Shown: positions 36,686 through 46,066, numbered from the stretch's first letter. The stretch: DNA of 64,000 bases from Pseudomonas sp. UBA2684 (GCA_002354655.1 DELY01000055.1:345-64344), one strand, 5' to 3'. Notes: a model not told the origin generated them from the sequence alone. Program-made: numbers and translations.

Positions 36686-38059
36686 ATGCTCAATCCGCGG
36701 GATGTGAAAACCGTCGAGGAGGCCAAGCGCATCGTCGAAGAGCGCGGGCTCAGTCACGTTAAAGTGGGGGTGTTTGACAACGACGGGGTGATGCGCGGCA
36801 AGTACCTGAGCCGCAGCAAGTTCTTCTCCGCCCTCGACAGCGGCTTTGCCTTTTGCGATGTGGTGCTCGGCTGGGACGTCAAGGATCAGCTCTACGACAA
36901 TGTGCAGTACACCGGCTGGCACACCGGTTACCCGGATGCGCCGGTGCGCGTGTTGCCGCACACCTGCCGCGATCTGCCTTTCGAAAACGGCATGCTGTTG
37001 TTTATCTGCGAGTTTGCCGAGGCCGCCGAGCAAGTCTGCCCGCGTGGCACGCTGCGCAAGGTCATTCAGCGCTGCCAGGCCATGGGGTTCGACGCGTTTG
37101 CGGCGCTGGAATACGAGTTCTTCATGTTCGAGGAAACCCCGGAGTCGGCGCGCGAGAAGGGCTTTCGCAACCTCAAGCCGTTTACTCCGGACTGGTTCGG
37201 CTACTCGATGATTCGCAACTCGGTGCACGCCGAGCTGTACCACGAGATCCTCGAAATGGCCGAGCAGATGGATTTTCCCATCGAGGGCCTGCACACCGAG
37301 ACTGGCCCCGGCGTGCTAGAGGCGGCCATCGCCTACGACCATGCCGAAGCGGCGGCCGACAAGGGCGCGTTGTTCAAGACCTTTATGAAAGTGCTGGCCC
37401 AACGCAGCGGGCTGATGGCCACCTTCATGGCCAAGTGGTCGGGCAAGTACCCGGGGCAGAGCGGGCATATCCACGTTTCCCTGCGCGACCGCGCGAGCGG
37501 CAAATCGGCGTTTTACGACCCGACTCAGGCGCACAACATGAGCACATTGCAGCGGCATTTCCTCGCCGGGCAGCAGCGTTTGATGCCGGAGTTCTTGTGC
37601 ATGGTGGCGCCGACGCTGAACAGCTACCGCCGGCTGATTCCCGGTTTCTGGGCGCCGACCGACGCCACCTGGGGCGTGGAAAATCGCACCGCGGCGCTGC
37701 GCGTGATCCCCGGCGGCGACAAGTCGCAGCGCCAGGAGTATCGCCTCGGGGCGGCCGACGGCAATCCGTTCCTGGCCCTGTCCGTGGCCATCGGCTCGGG
37801 CCTCTACGGGGTGATGCAACAGTGGGAGCCGACCGCTCCCGTGGTCGGTAACGCATACGCGCAAAAACACCCCGAAGAGCTGGCGCTGCCACGCACCCTG
37901 TGGGATGCGGCGCAGCGCTTGAAAGCCTCCACGGCGGCGCGTGAGTTGTTCGGCGATCCGTTCGTCGAGCATTTCGCCGCCAGCCGCGAATGGGAGGAAC
38001 GTGAATACCGGCGGCACGTCAGCGATTGGGAGTTGGATCGCTACTTCGAAATCATCTGA
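36686..38059 (+). CDS. Glutamine-synthetase-like gamma-glutamyl ligase
   Basis: The 457-residue protein belongs to the glutamine synthetase superfamily. It has the metal-binding glutamates (FAALEYEFFMFEE, HTETGPGVLEAA), GHIHVSL and ENRTAALRVIPGG. It departs from true GlnA in having a shortened N-domain, no adenylylation-site tyrosine region that I can identify, and catabolic neighbours. Such proteins (PuuA, IpuC and relatives) join glutamate to amines or amino alcohols. ATG at 36686 after AGGGG. It precedes an aldehyde dehydrogenase and an iron alcohol dehydrogenase, consistent with gamma-glutamylation followed by oxidation. Confidence 0.88.
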   Translation: MLNPRDVKTVEEAKRIVEERGLSHVKVGVFDNDGVMRGKYLSRSKFFSALDSGFAFCDVVLGWDVKDQLYDNVQYTGWHTGYPDAPVRVLPHTCRDLPFENGMLLFICEFAEAAEQVCPRGTLRKVIQRCQAMGFDAFAALEYEFFMFEETPESAREKGFRNLKPFTPDWFGYSMIRNSVHAELYHEILEMAEQMDFPIEGLHTETGPGVLEAAIAYDHAEAAADKGALFKTFMKVLAQRSGLMATFMAKWSGKYPGQSGHIHVSLRDRASGKSAFYDPTQAHNMSTLQRHFLAGQQRLMPEFLCMVAPTLNSYRRLIPGFWAPTDATWGVENRTAALRVIPGGDKSQRQEYRLGAADGNPFLALSVAIGSGLYGVMQQWEPTAPVVGNAYAQKHPEELALPRTLWDAAQRLKASTAARELFGDPFVEHFAASREWEEREYRRHVSDWELDRYFEII

Positions 38060-38169
38060 ATTTTTCCCTCATCCTGGCCCTCGCCCTCGCCCTCGCCCAC
38101 GGGAACTGGCTCTGCGTAGTGTCGGCGCGCGGTGGAATGGGCTGAGGGGCTGCATTTACGGAGCACCTT

Positions 38170-39558
38170 ATGAGCAAGCTGCAGTGCATATCGCCAATCG
38201 ACGGCTCGGTCTATGTCGAGCGCGATCTGGCTTCCAACCCGGAGATTCGGGCCGCGCTGGCCAAGGCCGAGCAGGCGCAGAAAGCCTGGAAAAACACCCC
38301 AGTGGCCGAGCGCGTGGCCATCGGCCGCCGGGCCATCGCCGCCTTCGCCGCCAAGGAAGCGCAACTGGCCGAAGAGCTGTGCTGGATGATGGGCCGGCCG
38401 ATTCGCTACGCCGCCGGCGAAATCCGTGGGTTTGTCGAGCGCGCCAGTTACATGGTCGATATCGCCGAACAGGCATTGGCCGATATCCAGCTGCCGGACA
38501 AACCCGGTTTCATCCGCTTTATCCGCCGTGAGCCGTTGGGCGTGGCGCTGGTCATCGCGCCGTGGAACTACCCCTACCTGACGGCGGTGAATGCAGTGCT
38601 GCCAGCGCTGCTGGCCGGTAACGCGGTGCTGCTGAAACATTCGGCGCAAACCCCGCTATGCGCCGAGCGCATGGTCGCGGCCTTCGCCGAGGCCGGCTTG
38701 CCGGACGGGGTGTTCCAGTACCTGCACCTGAGCCATGCCGATACCGAACAGTTGATCAAGGCGCCGGCCATCGCCCATGTTGCCTTCACCGGCTCGGTGG
38801 CGGGCGGCGCCATGGTCGAACGGGCGGCGGCGGGGCGCTTTATCAGCGCCGGGCTGGAGCTGGGCGGCAAGGACCCGGCCTATGTGCGCGCCGACGCCGA
38901 CCTCGATCACGCGGTGGCGACCAGCATCGACGGTGCTTTTTTTAACTCCGGGCAATCCTGCTGCGGCATCGAGCGCATCTACGTACACGAGGCGTTGTAC
39001 GACGCCTTCGTCGAACAGGCCGTGGCCCTGGTCAAGCAATACCAGCTGGGCCGCTCCGATGACCCGGCCACCACCCTCGGCCCGCTGGTGCGCAGCGAGG
39101 CGGCCGATTTTGTCCGCGAGCAGGTCGCCGAGGCGGTGGCTCAGGGCGCCATCGCGCATATCGATCCGGATAGCTTCGCCCTGGACCGCCCCGGCAGTGC
39201 CTACCTGGCGCCACAGGTACTGACCAAGGTGCACCACGGCATGCGGGTGATGACCGAGGAATCCTTCGGCCCGCTGGTGGGTATCCAGAAAGTGGCCAAT
39301 GACGAAGAAGCCCTGGCTTTGATCAACGACAGCGAGTTCGGCCTGACCGCCGCGCTCTTCAGTCGCGATGTCGCGTCTGCACTGGCCCTGGCCGATCGCA
39401 TCGAGGCCGGCACGGTGTTTCTCAATCGCTGTGATTACCTCGACCCGGCCCTGGCCTGGACCGGGGTGAAGCACTCCGGGCGCGGCTGCACCTTGTCGGG
39501 TGTGGGCTACGAGCACCTGACCCGAGCGAAATCCTTCCACTTCAAGACGCAGTTGTGA
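38170..39558 (+). CDS. NAD(P)-dependent aldehyde dehydrogenase
   Basis: The 462-residue enzyme oxidises an aldehyde to the acid. The general-base motif GLELGGKDPAYV and the nucleophile region FFNSGQSCCGIERIYV (catalytic Cys followed by a second Cys) are present, with EESFGPLVGI and the LALINDSEFGLTAALFS cofactor region. It is somewhat shorter than the 480-500 residues usual in the superfamily. A GTGA overlap with an upstream start option of the next gene suggests co-translation. By context it may oxidise a gamma-glutamyl-aminoaldehyde. Confidence 0.92.
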   Translation: MSKLQCISPIDGSVYVERDLASNPEIRAALAKAEQAQKAWKNTPVAERVAIGRRAIAAFAAKEAQLAEELCWMMGRPIRYAAGEIRGFVERASYMVDIAEQALADIQLPDKPGFIRFIRREPLGVALVIAPWNYPYLTAVNAVLPALLAGNAVLLKHSAQTPLCAERMVAAFAEAGLPDGVFQYLHLSHADTEQLIKAPAIAHVAFTGSVAGGAMVERAAAGRFISAGLELGGKDPAYVRADADLDHAVATSIDGAFFNSGQSCCGIERIYVHEALYDAFVEQAVALVKQYQLGRSDDPATTLGPLVRSEAADFVREQVAEAVAQGAIAHIDPDSFALDRPGSAYLAPQVLTKVHHGMRVMTEESFGPLVGIQKVANDEEALALINDSEFGLTAALFSRDVASALALADRIEAGTVFLNRCDYLDPALAWTGVKHSGRGCTLSGVGYEHLTRAKSFHFKTQL

Positions 39559-39566
39559 GGCGCGCC

Positions 39567-40736
39567 ATGGACCTGAAGCACTACCGCATGAACTGGAACT
39601 ACCCGACCTCGATCCGCGTGGGTGCCGGGCGCATCGGCGAGCTGCCGGCGGCCTGTCGCCAGTTGGCCATGCGTGCCCCGTTGCTGGTCACCGACCCCGG
39701 CCTGGCCGCGCTATCGATCATCGACAAGGCGCTGTTGCATTGCCGCGACGACGGTCTCCAGGCGGCGCTGTTCTCGGCGATCAAGGGCAATCCCACCGGG
39801 CAGAACGTGCAGGACGGCGTGGCGGCGTTCAAGGCCGGCGGGCATGACGGGGTGATCGCCTTCGGCGGCGGCTCGGCGCTGGATGCCGGCAAGGCCATCG
39901 CCCTGATGGTCGGCCAGGATCGCCCGCTGTGGGACTTCGAGGACATCGGCGACAACTGCGACCGCGTCAATGTCGCCGGCATGGCGCCAGTGGTGGCGGT
40001 GCCGACCACCGCCGGCACCGGCTCGGAGGTTGGCCGCGCCTCGGTGATCACCGACGACGTGGCGCAGATCAAGCGCATCATCTTCCACGCGCGCATGCTG
40101 CCGGCGCTGGTGATTCTCGACCCGGAGCTGACCATCGGCCTACCGGCGAAAATCACCGCCGCCACCGGCATGGATGCGCTGTCGCACAATCTGGAGGCGT
40201 TCTGCTCGCCGCTGTTTCACCCGATGGCCGAAGGCATCGCCCTGGAGGGCATGCGCCTGGTGCAGCAGTACCTGCCGCGGGCGGTAAGCAAGGGCGCGGA
40301 TGTCGAGGCGCGTTTGCAGATGCTGGTGGCTTCGAGCATGGGCGCCACCGCGTTTCAGCGCGGCCTGGGCGCCATGCACGCGCTGGCCCATCCGCTCGGT
40401 GCGCTGTACGACGCGCACCACGGGCTGCTCAATGCCGTGCTGATGCCCTACGTGTTGCAAGCCAACAAGGCCAGCATCGCGGCGCAGATGGACAAGCTGG
40501 CGCGCTACCTGGGCCTGGCCACGCCAGGTTTCAACGGCGTGCTCGACTGGGTGCTCGCGCTACGCGCCGAGGTCGGCATCCCCCACAGCCTGGCCGAGAT
40601 TGGTATCGACGACAGGCGTATCGAGCAGGTCGGGCGCATGGCCGAGGTCGACCCTTCGGCCGGCACCAACCCGATTGCTTTCAGCGCGGCGCAGTACAGC
40701 GCGCTGTTCGAGAAAGCCCTGCGCGGGCAGCTCTGA
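39567..40736 (+). CDS. Iron-containing alcohol dehydrogenase
   Basis: The 389-residue group III dehydrogenase has GGGSALDAGKAIAL (NAD-binding), PTTAGTGSEVGRASVI, DALSHNLEAFCS and GAMHALAHPLGALYDAHHG, whose histidines bind Fe2+ or Zn2+. It converts an alcohol to the aldehyde that the preceding enzyme would oxidise. ATG at 39567 was chosen; a GTG at 39555 overlapping the previous stop is the alternative. A strong terminator follows. Confidence 0.93.
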   Translation: MDLKHYRMNWNYPTSIRVGAGRIGELPAACRQLAMRAPLLVTDPGLAALSIIDKALLHCRDDGLQAALFSAIKGNPTGQNVQDGVAAFKAGGHDGVIAFGGGSALDAGKAIALMVGQDRPLWDFEDIGDNCDRVNVAGMAPVVAVPTTAGTGSEVGRASVITDDVAQIKRIIFHARMLPALVILDPELTIGLPAKITAATGMDALSHNLEAFCSPLFHPMAEGIALEGMRLVQQYLPRAVSKGADVEARLQMLVASSMGATAFQRGLGAMHALAHPLGALYDAHHGLLNAVLMPYVLQANKASIAAQMDKLARYLGLATPGFNGVLDWVLALRAEVGIPHSLAEIGIDDRRIEQVGRMAEVDPSAGTNPIAFSAAQYSALFEKALRGQL

Positions 40737-40757
40737 GGCCGCGAAACCGATCGCGGC

Positions 40758-40810
40758 TAAAGCCCCTCCACAACAGCCCTGCGGCCTGCGGTTCTGTGGG
40801 AGGGGCTTTA
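40758..40810. terminator. Bidirectional terminator after the iron alcohol dehydrogenase
   Basis: TAAAGCCCCTCCACA and TGTGGGAGGGGCTTTA form a long stem (one bulge) around a CCCTGCGGCCTGCGG centre, between converging genes; T-runs occur on both sides. Confidence 0.8.
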
Positions 40811-40811
40811 C

Positions 40812-41345
40812 TCAATCCTCTGCCTGGGCCGCTTTCAGCGCCTCATAGGCGGGCGCGGCGTAGATGCCGATTTCCACGGCCAGGGCCAGCACGCGCTCCA
40901 GGTCGTTGCGATAGACCAGCACGGCTTGCAGGTCGTCATCCAGCGGTTCGCTGAAGTCCACCAGCACATAACCAGCGGTTTCCGGGCTGAGACTGGCGAG
41001 CTGTACCTGGATGCGGTTCAGCGCCTTGAGCGCCTCGACTTTCACCAGCTGCTTGGGCTTGAGCACGAAGCTCACCTCGGGGCCGAAGGAGTCGACCACC
41101 TGTTGGAACAGCGCGTCGTAGCTGTCGGCCTGGAACAGCACGGTGTCCGGCAGGCTGCCGACCACCACCCATTCGCCCAGCGGGATGGGAAAGCTGTCGT
41201 CGTAGTTGATGTCCGGGTTGGCGTGCAGAAAGGCCTGCGGGTCGGCGTAGGCCTGCGCCGCTTCATCGGCAATGCGCGCGATATCTTCCGGGGGCATGCA
41301 GCCCGAGCTAATTTTGCCGATCAATTCTTCGAGCTGGGCTTTCAT
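40812..41345 (-). CDS. Conserved-looking protein of unknown function
   Basis: The 177-residue protein starts MKAQLEELIGKISSGCMPPEDI and has no signal peptide or membrane segment. It is acidic, with a central FPIPLGEWVVVGSLPDTVLF strand region. I do not recognise the family. ATG at 41345. It is separated from the membrane protein gene upstream by 92 bases. Codon use looks like its neighbours. Confidence 0.75.
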   Translation of the reverse strand: MKAQLEELIGKISSGCMPPEDIARIADEAAQAYADPQAFLHANPDINYDDSFPIPLGEWVVVGSLPDTVLFQADSYDALFQQVVDSFGPEVSFVLKPKQLVKVEALKALNRIQVQLASLSPETAGYVLVDFSEPLDDDLQAVLVYRNDLERVLALAVEIGIYAAPAYEALKAAQAED

Positions 41346-41437
41346 CGGTGAGGTCCTGTGCGGGTGGGCAATGGCGCGCAGGATAATCGCCATGCTGCGG
41401 CTTGTCGCCTCGTCGAGGCCCTTGCCGGGCTGGCCTG

Positions 41438-41920
41438 CTAGAAATACGCCAGCAGGCGACCCAGGCTCATCACCAGTAGCCAGATCAGCAACGAGGCGGC
41501 GGCTTGCAGGCGGCCGAGCAGCGGTGGTTGGCGATCCCAGTCGGCCAGGCGGTTGCTCCAGCACCGGCGAAACAGCAGGGCATTGCCGATACCGAGGGCG
41601 ATCAGCAGCAGTTTGAGTTGCAGCAGTTGGTTGCCGAGCAGCGGCGTGGCGTCGGCGGCGAACAGGCAGAAGCCGCTGCCCAGGAGCACCAGCAGGCCGC
41701 CGCCGGCCAGCGCTGTCAGGCGCTGCGATGCGGCCGCTAGGCTGATCTCGCGGCCGGCACCGAGCAGGCGCAGGTCAAGCAGCAACATGCTGCCGAGCAG
41801 CAGTACCAAACCGAGCAGGTGCGCCAGATTGAGCGCTGGGTAAAGCAACGCCGAGCCGCGCATCTGCTCGCCGAGGGCCGAGGTTTCCAGCCAGCCGGCC
41901 CAGGCGATAAGGCTGTCCAC
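41438..41920 (-). CDS. Four-helix membrane protein, family uncertain (DUF6644-like)
   Basis: The 160-residue protein has four hydrophobic segments (about 30-48, 70-88, 98-114, 140-156) with LYPALNLAHLLGLVLLLGSMLLLDLRL, a layout like small CopD-type or DUF6644 proteins. A conserved-looking histidine lies in the first segment. It starts with GTG at 41920, three bases after the stop of the DUF6152 gene, so the two form an operon. Function unknown. Confidence 0.75.
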   Translation of the reverse strand: MDSLIAWAGWLETSALGEQMRGSALLYPALNLAHLLGLVLLLGSMLLLDLRLLGAGREISLAAASQRLTALAGGGLLVLLGSGFCLFAADATPLLGNQLLQLKLLLIALGIGNALLFRRCWSNRLADWDRQPPLLGRLQAAASLLIWLLVMSLGRLLAYF

Positions 41921-41923
41921 GCG

Positions 41924-42280
41924 TTAGCGCAGCTCGATGGTGCGGCCGTCGACGATGATCCGCTCGGCACGAATTTCCGCGCTGCCATCTTTGCGCGGGT
42001 AGCCGACGATGGTCACGCTCTTGCCCACCGTCAGGTCGCCTTCCGGCAGGCCACGGGCTTGCAGGCGGCTGATCGGGGCGAGGATTACCGCCCAGGCCTT
42101 GCCCGCATGTTCGATGCTCACATCGGCATGCGGGTTGCGGTAGTTGACGGTTTTCAGCGGTACTTCCAGGGTCAGCAGCTGCTCGGCGTCATAGGCGCTC
42201 CAGCCGTGATGCGCCTGTGCCAGGCTGGCGCATAGGCTGACGAGGAGGGCGCCGAGCGCCAGCGTGAGTGATTTGCGCAT
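41924..42280 (-). CDS. DUF6152 family exported protein
   Basis: The 118-residue protein has a signal peptide (LTLALGALLVSLCASLAQA) followed directly by HHGWSAYDAEQ, the hallmark of DUF6152 proteins; the rest is a small beta-barrel-like domain (KTVNYRNPHADVSIEHAGK). The adjacent histidines at the mature N-terminus could bind metal. It is co-transcribed with the membrane protein gene, suggesting that the two act together in the envelope. Confidence 0.8.
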   Translation of the reverse strand: MRKSLTLALGALLVSLCASLAQAHHGWSAYDAEQLLTLEVPLKTVNYRNPHADVSIEHAGKAWAVILAPISRLQARGLPEGDLTVGKSVTIVGYPRKDGSAEIRAERIIVDGRTIELR

Positions 42281-42371
42281 GAGGGTCTCCCGCGAAATGA
42301 ACGACGTTAAAGACCTTAGAACGGATTTCGCCAGCGGACGCGCCTGGCAGTATTTCGAAACAGAATGGCCG

Positions 42372-43259
42372 CTAGCGCAACTGCGCCTCGGCCAGGCTCG
42401 GGCGGCGCGGGATCAGCGTGGCGTCCCAGTGGCCGATGGCCCAGGCCAGCAGCTCGCTGGGGCGCGCACCGTCGAGCGGCTGCGGCACCGTTTGGCCCAG
42501 CGCGCGCAAGGCGCGCACCAGCAGCGGCGCGGCCTGATCGGCTGGCAGCGGCGGCGAGCGGTAGGATTTGCCGAGCTTGTGGCCGTCCGGCTGGATGATC
42601 AGCGGCACGTGCAGGTAGCGCGGCTGGGGCAGCCCGAGCAGCTCTTGCAGGTAGAGCTGGCGCGGCGTGGAGTCGAGCAGGTCGGCGCCGCGCACCACAT
42701 CGGTGATGCCTTGCCAGGCGTCGTCCAGAACCACGGCCAGTTGGTAGGCGTAGAAACCATCGCGACGGCGAATGACGAAGTCGCCGACTTCGCGGCCCAG
42801 GTGCTGGCGGTATTCACCCTGCACGCGGTCGCTGAAGTGGTAGCTCAGTTCGGGTACGCGCAGGCGAATCGCCGCGTTTTGCGTGGCGTGCCCGGCATCG
42901 CGGCACAAGCCAGGATAGATGCCTTGATAGCCGTCGAGTTGCTTGCGCGAGCAGGTGCAGGCGTAGGCCAGGCCCTGGTTGAACAGGCGTTCGACCAGAG
43001 CCTGGTACTCGGCATGTCGCGCGCTTTGCCGCACCAGTGCGCCGTCCCATTCGAAGCCGTAGCTTTCCAGGGTTTTGAGGATCGCGTCCTGGGCGCCCGG
43101 CACTTCACGCGGCGGGTCGAGGTCTTCCATGCGCAGCAACCAGCGCCCGCCCACGGCGCGCGCGTCGAGATACGACGCCAGCGCCGCGACCAGAGAGCCG
43201 AAGTGCAGGTAACCGCTGGGCGTAGGGGCGAAGCGACCGATATAAGCGGGTGCGTTCAT
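42372..43259 (-). CDS. gluQRS: Glutamyl-Q tRNA(Asp) synthetase
   Basis: The 295-residue enzyme is a truncated glutamyl-tRNA synthetase that attaches glutamate to queuosine in tRNA(Asp). GRFAPTPSGYLHFGSL carries the HIGH-equivalent motif and KLGKSYRSPPL the KMSK-equivalent; the anticodon-binding domain is absent as expected. ACTCSRKQL and the later YPGLC form the zinc site. ATG at 43259 (MNAPAYIGRFAP). It lies downstream of dksA behind a hairpin, the order known from many gammaproteobacteria. Confidence 0.95.
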   Translation of the reverse strand: MNAPAYIGRFAPTPSGYLHFGSLVAALASYLDARAVGGRWLLRMEDLDPPREVPGAQDAILKTLESYGFEWDGALVRQSARHAEYQALVERLFNQGLAYACTCSRKQLDGYQGIYPGLCRDAGHATQNAAIRLRVPELSYHFSDRVQGEYRQHLGREVGDFVIRRRDGFYAYQLAVVLDDAWQGITDVVRGADLLDSTPRQLYLQELLGLPQPRYLHVPLIIQPDGHKLGKSYRSPPLPADQAAPLLVRALRALGQTVPQPLDGARPSELLAWAIGHWDATLIPRRPSLAEAQLR

Positions 43260-43342
43260 ACGGGCGAATACAAGGACGTGTGCGGCGGGGATGAATGTTT
43301 TCGCACGCAAGAGCAGGGCAGGCTGCTCGGCGCAGAAACAAC

Positions 43343-43364
43343 ACGGGGCGCCTAAGCGCCCCGT
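43343..43364 (-). terminator. Hairpin between dksA and gluQRS
   Basis: ACGGGGCGC and GCGCCCCGT form a perfect 9-bp stem with loop CTAA (TTAG on the minus strand), followed on the minus strand by GTTGTTTCTG. It probably attenuates dksA read-through into gluQRS. Confidence 0.75.
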
Positions 43365-43371
43365 ATTCAGA

Positions 43372-43815
43372 TCAGGAACCGATCTGTTTTTCTTTGATTT
43401 CCGCCAGCGTCTTGCAATCGATGCACAAGGTCGCGGTCGGACGGGCTTCCAGACGGCGGATGCCGATCTCGACGCCACAGGAGTCGCACCAGCCGTAATC
43501 GTTGTCTTCGATCAGCTGCAGGGTTTCGTCGATCTTCTTGATCAACTTACGCTCGCGATCGCGGGCGCGCAGTTCCAAGCTGAACTCTTCTTCCTGGCTG
43601 GCACGGTCGGCTGGATCGGGGAAGTTAGCTGCCTCGTCCTGCATGTGGTGCACAGTCCGGTCAACTTCCTGCATCAACTCCAGCTTCCACTTGTTGAGGA
43701 TGCCGGTGAAGTGGGCGCGCATCGGCTCACCCATGTACTCCTCGCCCTTTGTTTCTTTGTAGGGCTCGAAACCACGAGTCAGTTGGCTGCTTTTTGCTTT
43801 TGCTTTGGTGGGCAT
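43372..43815 (-). CDS. dksA: RNA polymerase-binding transcription factor DksA
   Basis: The 147-residue protein has the coiled-coil with the [11 protein letters not shown] tip that enters the polymerase secondary channel, and a four-cysteine zinc finger (CDSCG ... CIDC). It mediates the stringent response with ppGpp. The length and the four cysteines place it in the classical DksA group. ATG at 43815. Confidence 0.97.
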   Translation of the reverse strand: MPTKAKAKSSQLTRGFEPYKETKGEEYMGEPMRAHFTGILNKWKLELMQEVDRTVHHMQDEAANFPDPADRASQEEEFSLELRARDRERKLIKKIDETLQLIEDNDYGWCDSCGVEIGIRRLEARPTATLCIDCKTLAEIKEKQIGS

Positions 43816-44021
43816 GGATGACCGCCTCTCACTCTCTCTAATCCACTGCGCAGGACGGTGTCCCTTGCCGATCCTACGTCGAGTAGAACCGGCCCTGCGG
43901 CTGCAAGCGGGCGAACTTACCAGAACAACACAAGCCGCGCCACTCCCGGTTGTCGAGGTTGCTGCCGTTTCGCCGAGCCGTTGGTTAGAATCCGCGCCTC
44001 AACCTCTATCAAGGCAGGTCC

Positions 44022-45203
44022 ATGGCCCAGTCCTACAGTGCGCGCAGCCGCGCCATCGAACCCTTCCATGTCATGGCCTTGCTCGCCCGTGCCAACCAGT
44101 TGCAAGCCGACGGCCATGATGTGATCCACCTGGAAATCGGTGAGCCGGATTTCACCACTGCCGCGCCGATTGTCGCGGCCGGCCAGGCGGCACTGGCTGC
44201 CGGCCACACCCGCTATACCGCCGCGCGCGGGATTCCGGCGCTACGCGAGGCGATTGCCGGGTTCTACGCGCAACGTTATCGGTTGAGCATAGACCCTGAG
44301 CGGATTTTGATTACCCCGGGCGGCTCCGGTGCATTGTTGTTGGCCGCCAGTTTGTTGGTCGACCCGGGCAAGCACTGGCTGTTGGCCGACCCGGGTTACC
44401 CGTGCAACCGGCACTTCCTGCGGTTGGTCGAAGGCGCCGCGCAGCTTGTGCCTGTCGGGCCTGACGTGCGCTACCAACTGACCCCGGAGCTGGTCGCGCG
44501 GCATTGGGATCAGCACAGCGTCGGTGCTCTGGTCGCCTCGCCGGCCAACCCCACCGGCACCCTGCTGGCGAGCGACGAACTGGCCAGCCTGTCGCAGGCC
44601 CTGAAAGCACGCGGTGGCCATCTGGTGGTCGACGAGATCTACCACGGCCTGACCTACGGCGTGGACGCCGCCAGCGTGCTGGAAGTCGACGACGCAGCGT
44701 TCGTGCTCAATAGCTTCTCCAAGTATTTCGGCATGACCGGCTGGCGCCTGGGCTGGCTGGTGGCGCCGCCCGCCGCCGTGGCGGATCTGGAGAAGCTGGC
44801 GCAGAACCTCTACATCAGTGCGCCGAGCATGGCCCAGCATGCGGCGCTGGCCTGTTTCGAGCCGCACACGCTGGAGATTCTCGAACAGCGTCGGCATGAG
44901 TTCGCCCGGCGCCGCGACTTCCTTTTGCCGGCACTGCGCGAGCTGGGCTTCAGAATTGCCGTGGAGCCGGAAGGCGCCTTCTATCTATATGCCGACATCA
45001 GCGCCTTCGGCGGCGACGCCTTCGCCTTCTGCCAGCACTTCCTGGAAACCGAGCACGTGGCGATCACCCCGGGCTTGGATTTCGGCCGTCACCACGCCGG
45101 CCAACATGTGCGCTTCGCCTACACCCAGGACCTGCCGCGCCTGCAACAGGCGGTCGAGCGCATCGCCCGTGGTCTGAAAAGCTGGAGGCCGGATGCGCTT
45201 TGA
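44022..45203 (+). CDS. PLP-dependent aminotransferase (class I/II)
   Basis: The 393-residue enzyme has [10 protein letters not shown] near the start, [23 protein letters not shown] and the PLP-lysine motif [16 protein letters not shown]. It resembles the aspartate or alanine aminotransferase group; substrate not determined. ATG at 44022 after AGG. Its last 11 bases overlap sfsA, so the two are co-transcribed. The PAO1 equivalent, as remembered, is PA4722 next to dksA. Confidence 0.92.
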   Translation: MAQSYSARSRAIEPFHVMALLARANQLQADGHDVIHLEIGEPDFTTAAPIVAAGQAALAAGHTRYTAARGIPALREAIAGFYAQRYRLSIDPERILITPGGSGALLLAASLLVDPGKHWLLADPGYPCNRHFLRLVEGAAQLVPVGPDVRYQLTPELVARHWDQHSVGALVASPANPTGTLLASDELASLSQALKARGGHLVVDEIYHGLTYGVDAASVLEVDDAAFVLNSFSKYFGMTGWRLGWLVAPPAAVADLEKLAQNLYISAPSMAQHAALACFEPHTLEILEQRRHEFARRRDFLLPALRELGFRIAVEPEGAFYLYADISAFGGDAFAFCQHFLETEHVAITPGLDFGRHHAGQHVRFAYTQDLPRLQQAVERIARGLKSWRPDAL

Positions 45204-45900
45204 CCCGCCGTTGCAGCAGGGCCGCTTGCTGCGCCGCTACAAGCGCTTTCTCGCCGACATCGAGACCAGCGCAGGCGAGCTGTTGACCATCCACTGCCCG
45301 AACACCGGCTCGATGCTCAATTGCATGAGCGAGGGCGCGCGGGTCTGGTTCAGCCGCTCCAATGACCCCAAGCGCAAGCTGCCGGGCACCTGGGAACTCG
45401 GTGAAACGCCGCAGGGGCGTCTGGCGGTGATCAATACCGGGCGGGCCAATGGCCTGGTCGAAGAAGCGCTGCGGGCCGGGGTGATTACCGAGCTCAGCGG
45501 ATTTACCCACCTCAAACGTGAGGTGCCCTATGGCCAGGAGCGCAGCCGTATCGATTTTCGCCTGGATTACCCGGGCGGCGCGGCGTTTGTCGAGGTCAAG
45601 AGTGTGACCCTGGGCTTTGCCGACAGCCGCGTCGCGGCCTTTCCGGATGCGCGCACCGAGCGCGGCGCCAAGCACCTGCGCGAATTGGCCAGCCTGGCCC
45701 GCGCTGGCGTGCGGGCGGTGCAGTTGTATTGCGTGAACCTCAGCGAGGTGGACGCCGTACGCCCTGCCGAAGAAATCGACCCGCTGTATGCAGCGGCGTT
45801 GCGCGAAGCGGTCGGCGCTGGCGTCGAGGTGCTGGCCTATGGCGCGCAGATCAGCGCCGAAGAGGTCCGTCTGGTGCGCCGACTTGAGGTGCAGTTGTAG
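45193..45900 (+). CDS. sfsA: DNA-binding protein / sugar fermentation stimulation homologue SfsA
   Basis: The 235-residue protein matches Sfs[13 protein letters not shown] (OB-fold region), [25 protein letters not shown] and the nuclease-like core RIDFRLDY with VEVKSVTL. It is reported to bind DNA and affect maltose genes in E. coli; the precise role is unsettled. Its start overlaps the aminotransferase gene. Confidence 0.94.
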   Translation: MRFDPPLQQGRLLRRYKRFLADIETSAGELLTIHCPNTGSMLNCMSEGARVWFSRSNDPKRKLPGTWELGETPQGRLAVINTGRANGLVEEALRAGVITELSGFTHLKREVPYGQERSRIDFRLDYPGGAAFVEVKSVTLGFADSRVAAFPDARTERGAKHLRELASLARAGVRAVQLYCVNLSEVDAVRPAEEIDPLYAAALREAVGAGVEVLAYGAQISAEEVRLVRRLEVQL

Positions 45901-45924
45901 GCTGGGCCGGCAGATTCATACAGG

Positions 45925-46066
45925 CGGCGGACAAGCCTGCGGCATGTCCGCCCTACGGTGTGCGGTGCCTGTGCGGGCCTGTAGGGTGAGTCGGCGTACG
46001 GCATGTCCTACGGTGTGTGGTGTTTATGCGGGCTTGTAGGGTGGACATGGCGAAGCCTTGTCCACC
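45925..46066. repeat. Tandem 59-bp repeat and palindromes between sfsA and the Rieske gene
   Basis: GGCGGACA and TGTCCGCC face each other around 45926-45952, and GTGGACA and TTGTCCAC around 46041-46065. A 59-base unit beginning at the CATGTCC motif (about 45943 and 46002) is repeated with drift: CTACGGTGTG(C/T)GGTG ... GCGGGC(C/T)TGTAGGGTG. These are copies of the dispersed GGTGGACA palindrome family. Confidence 0.75.
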
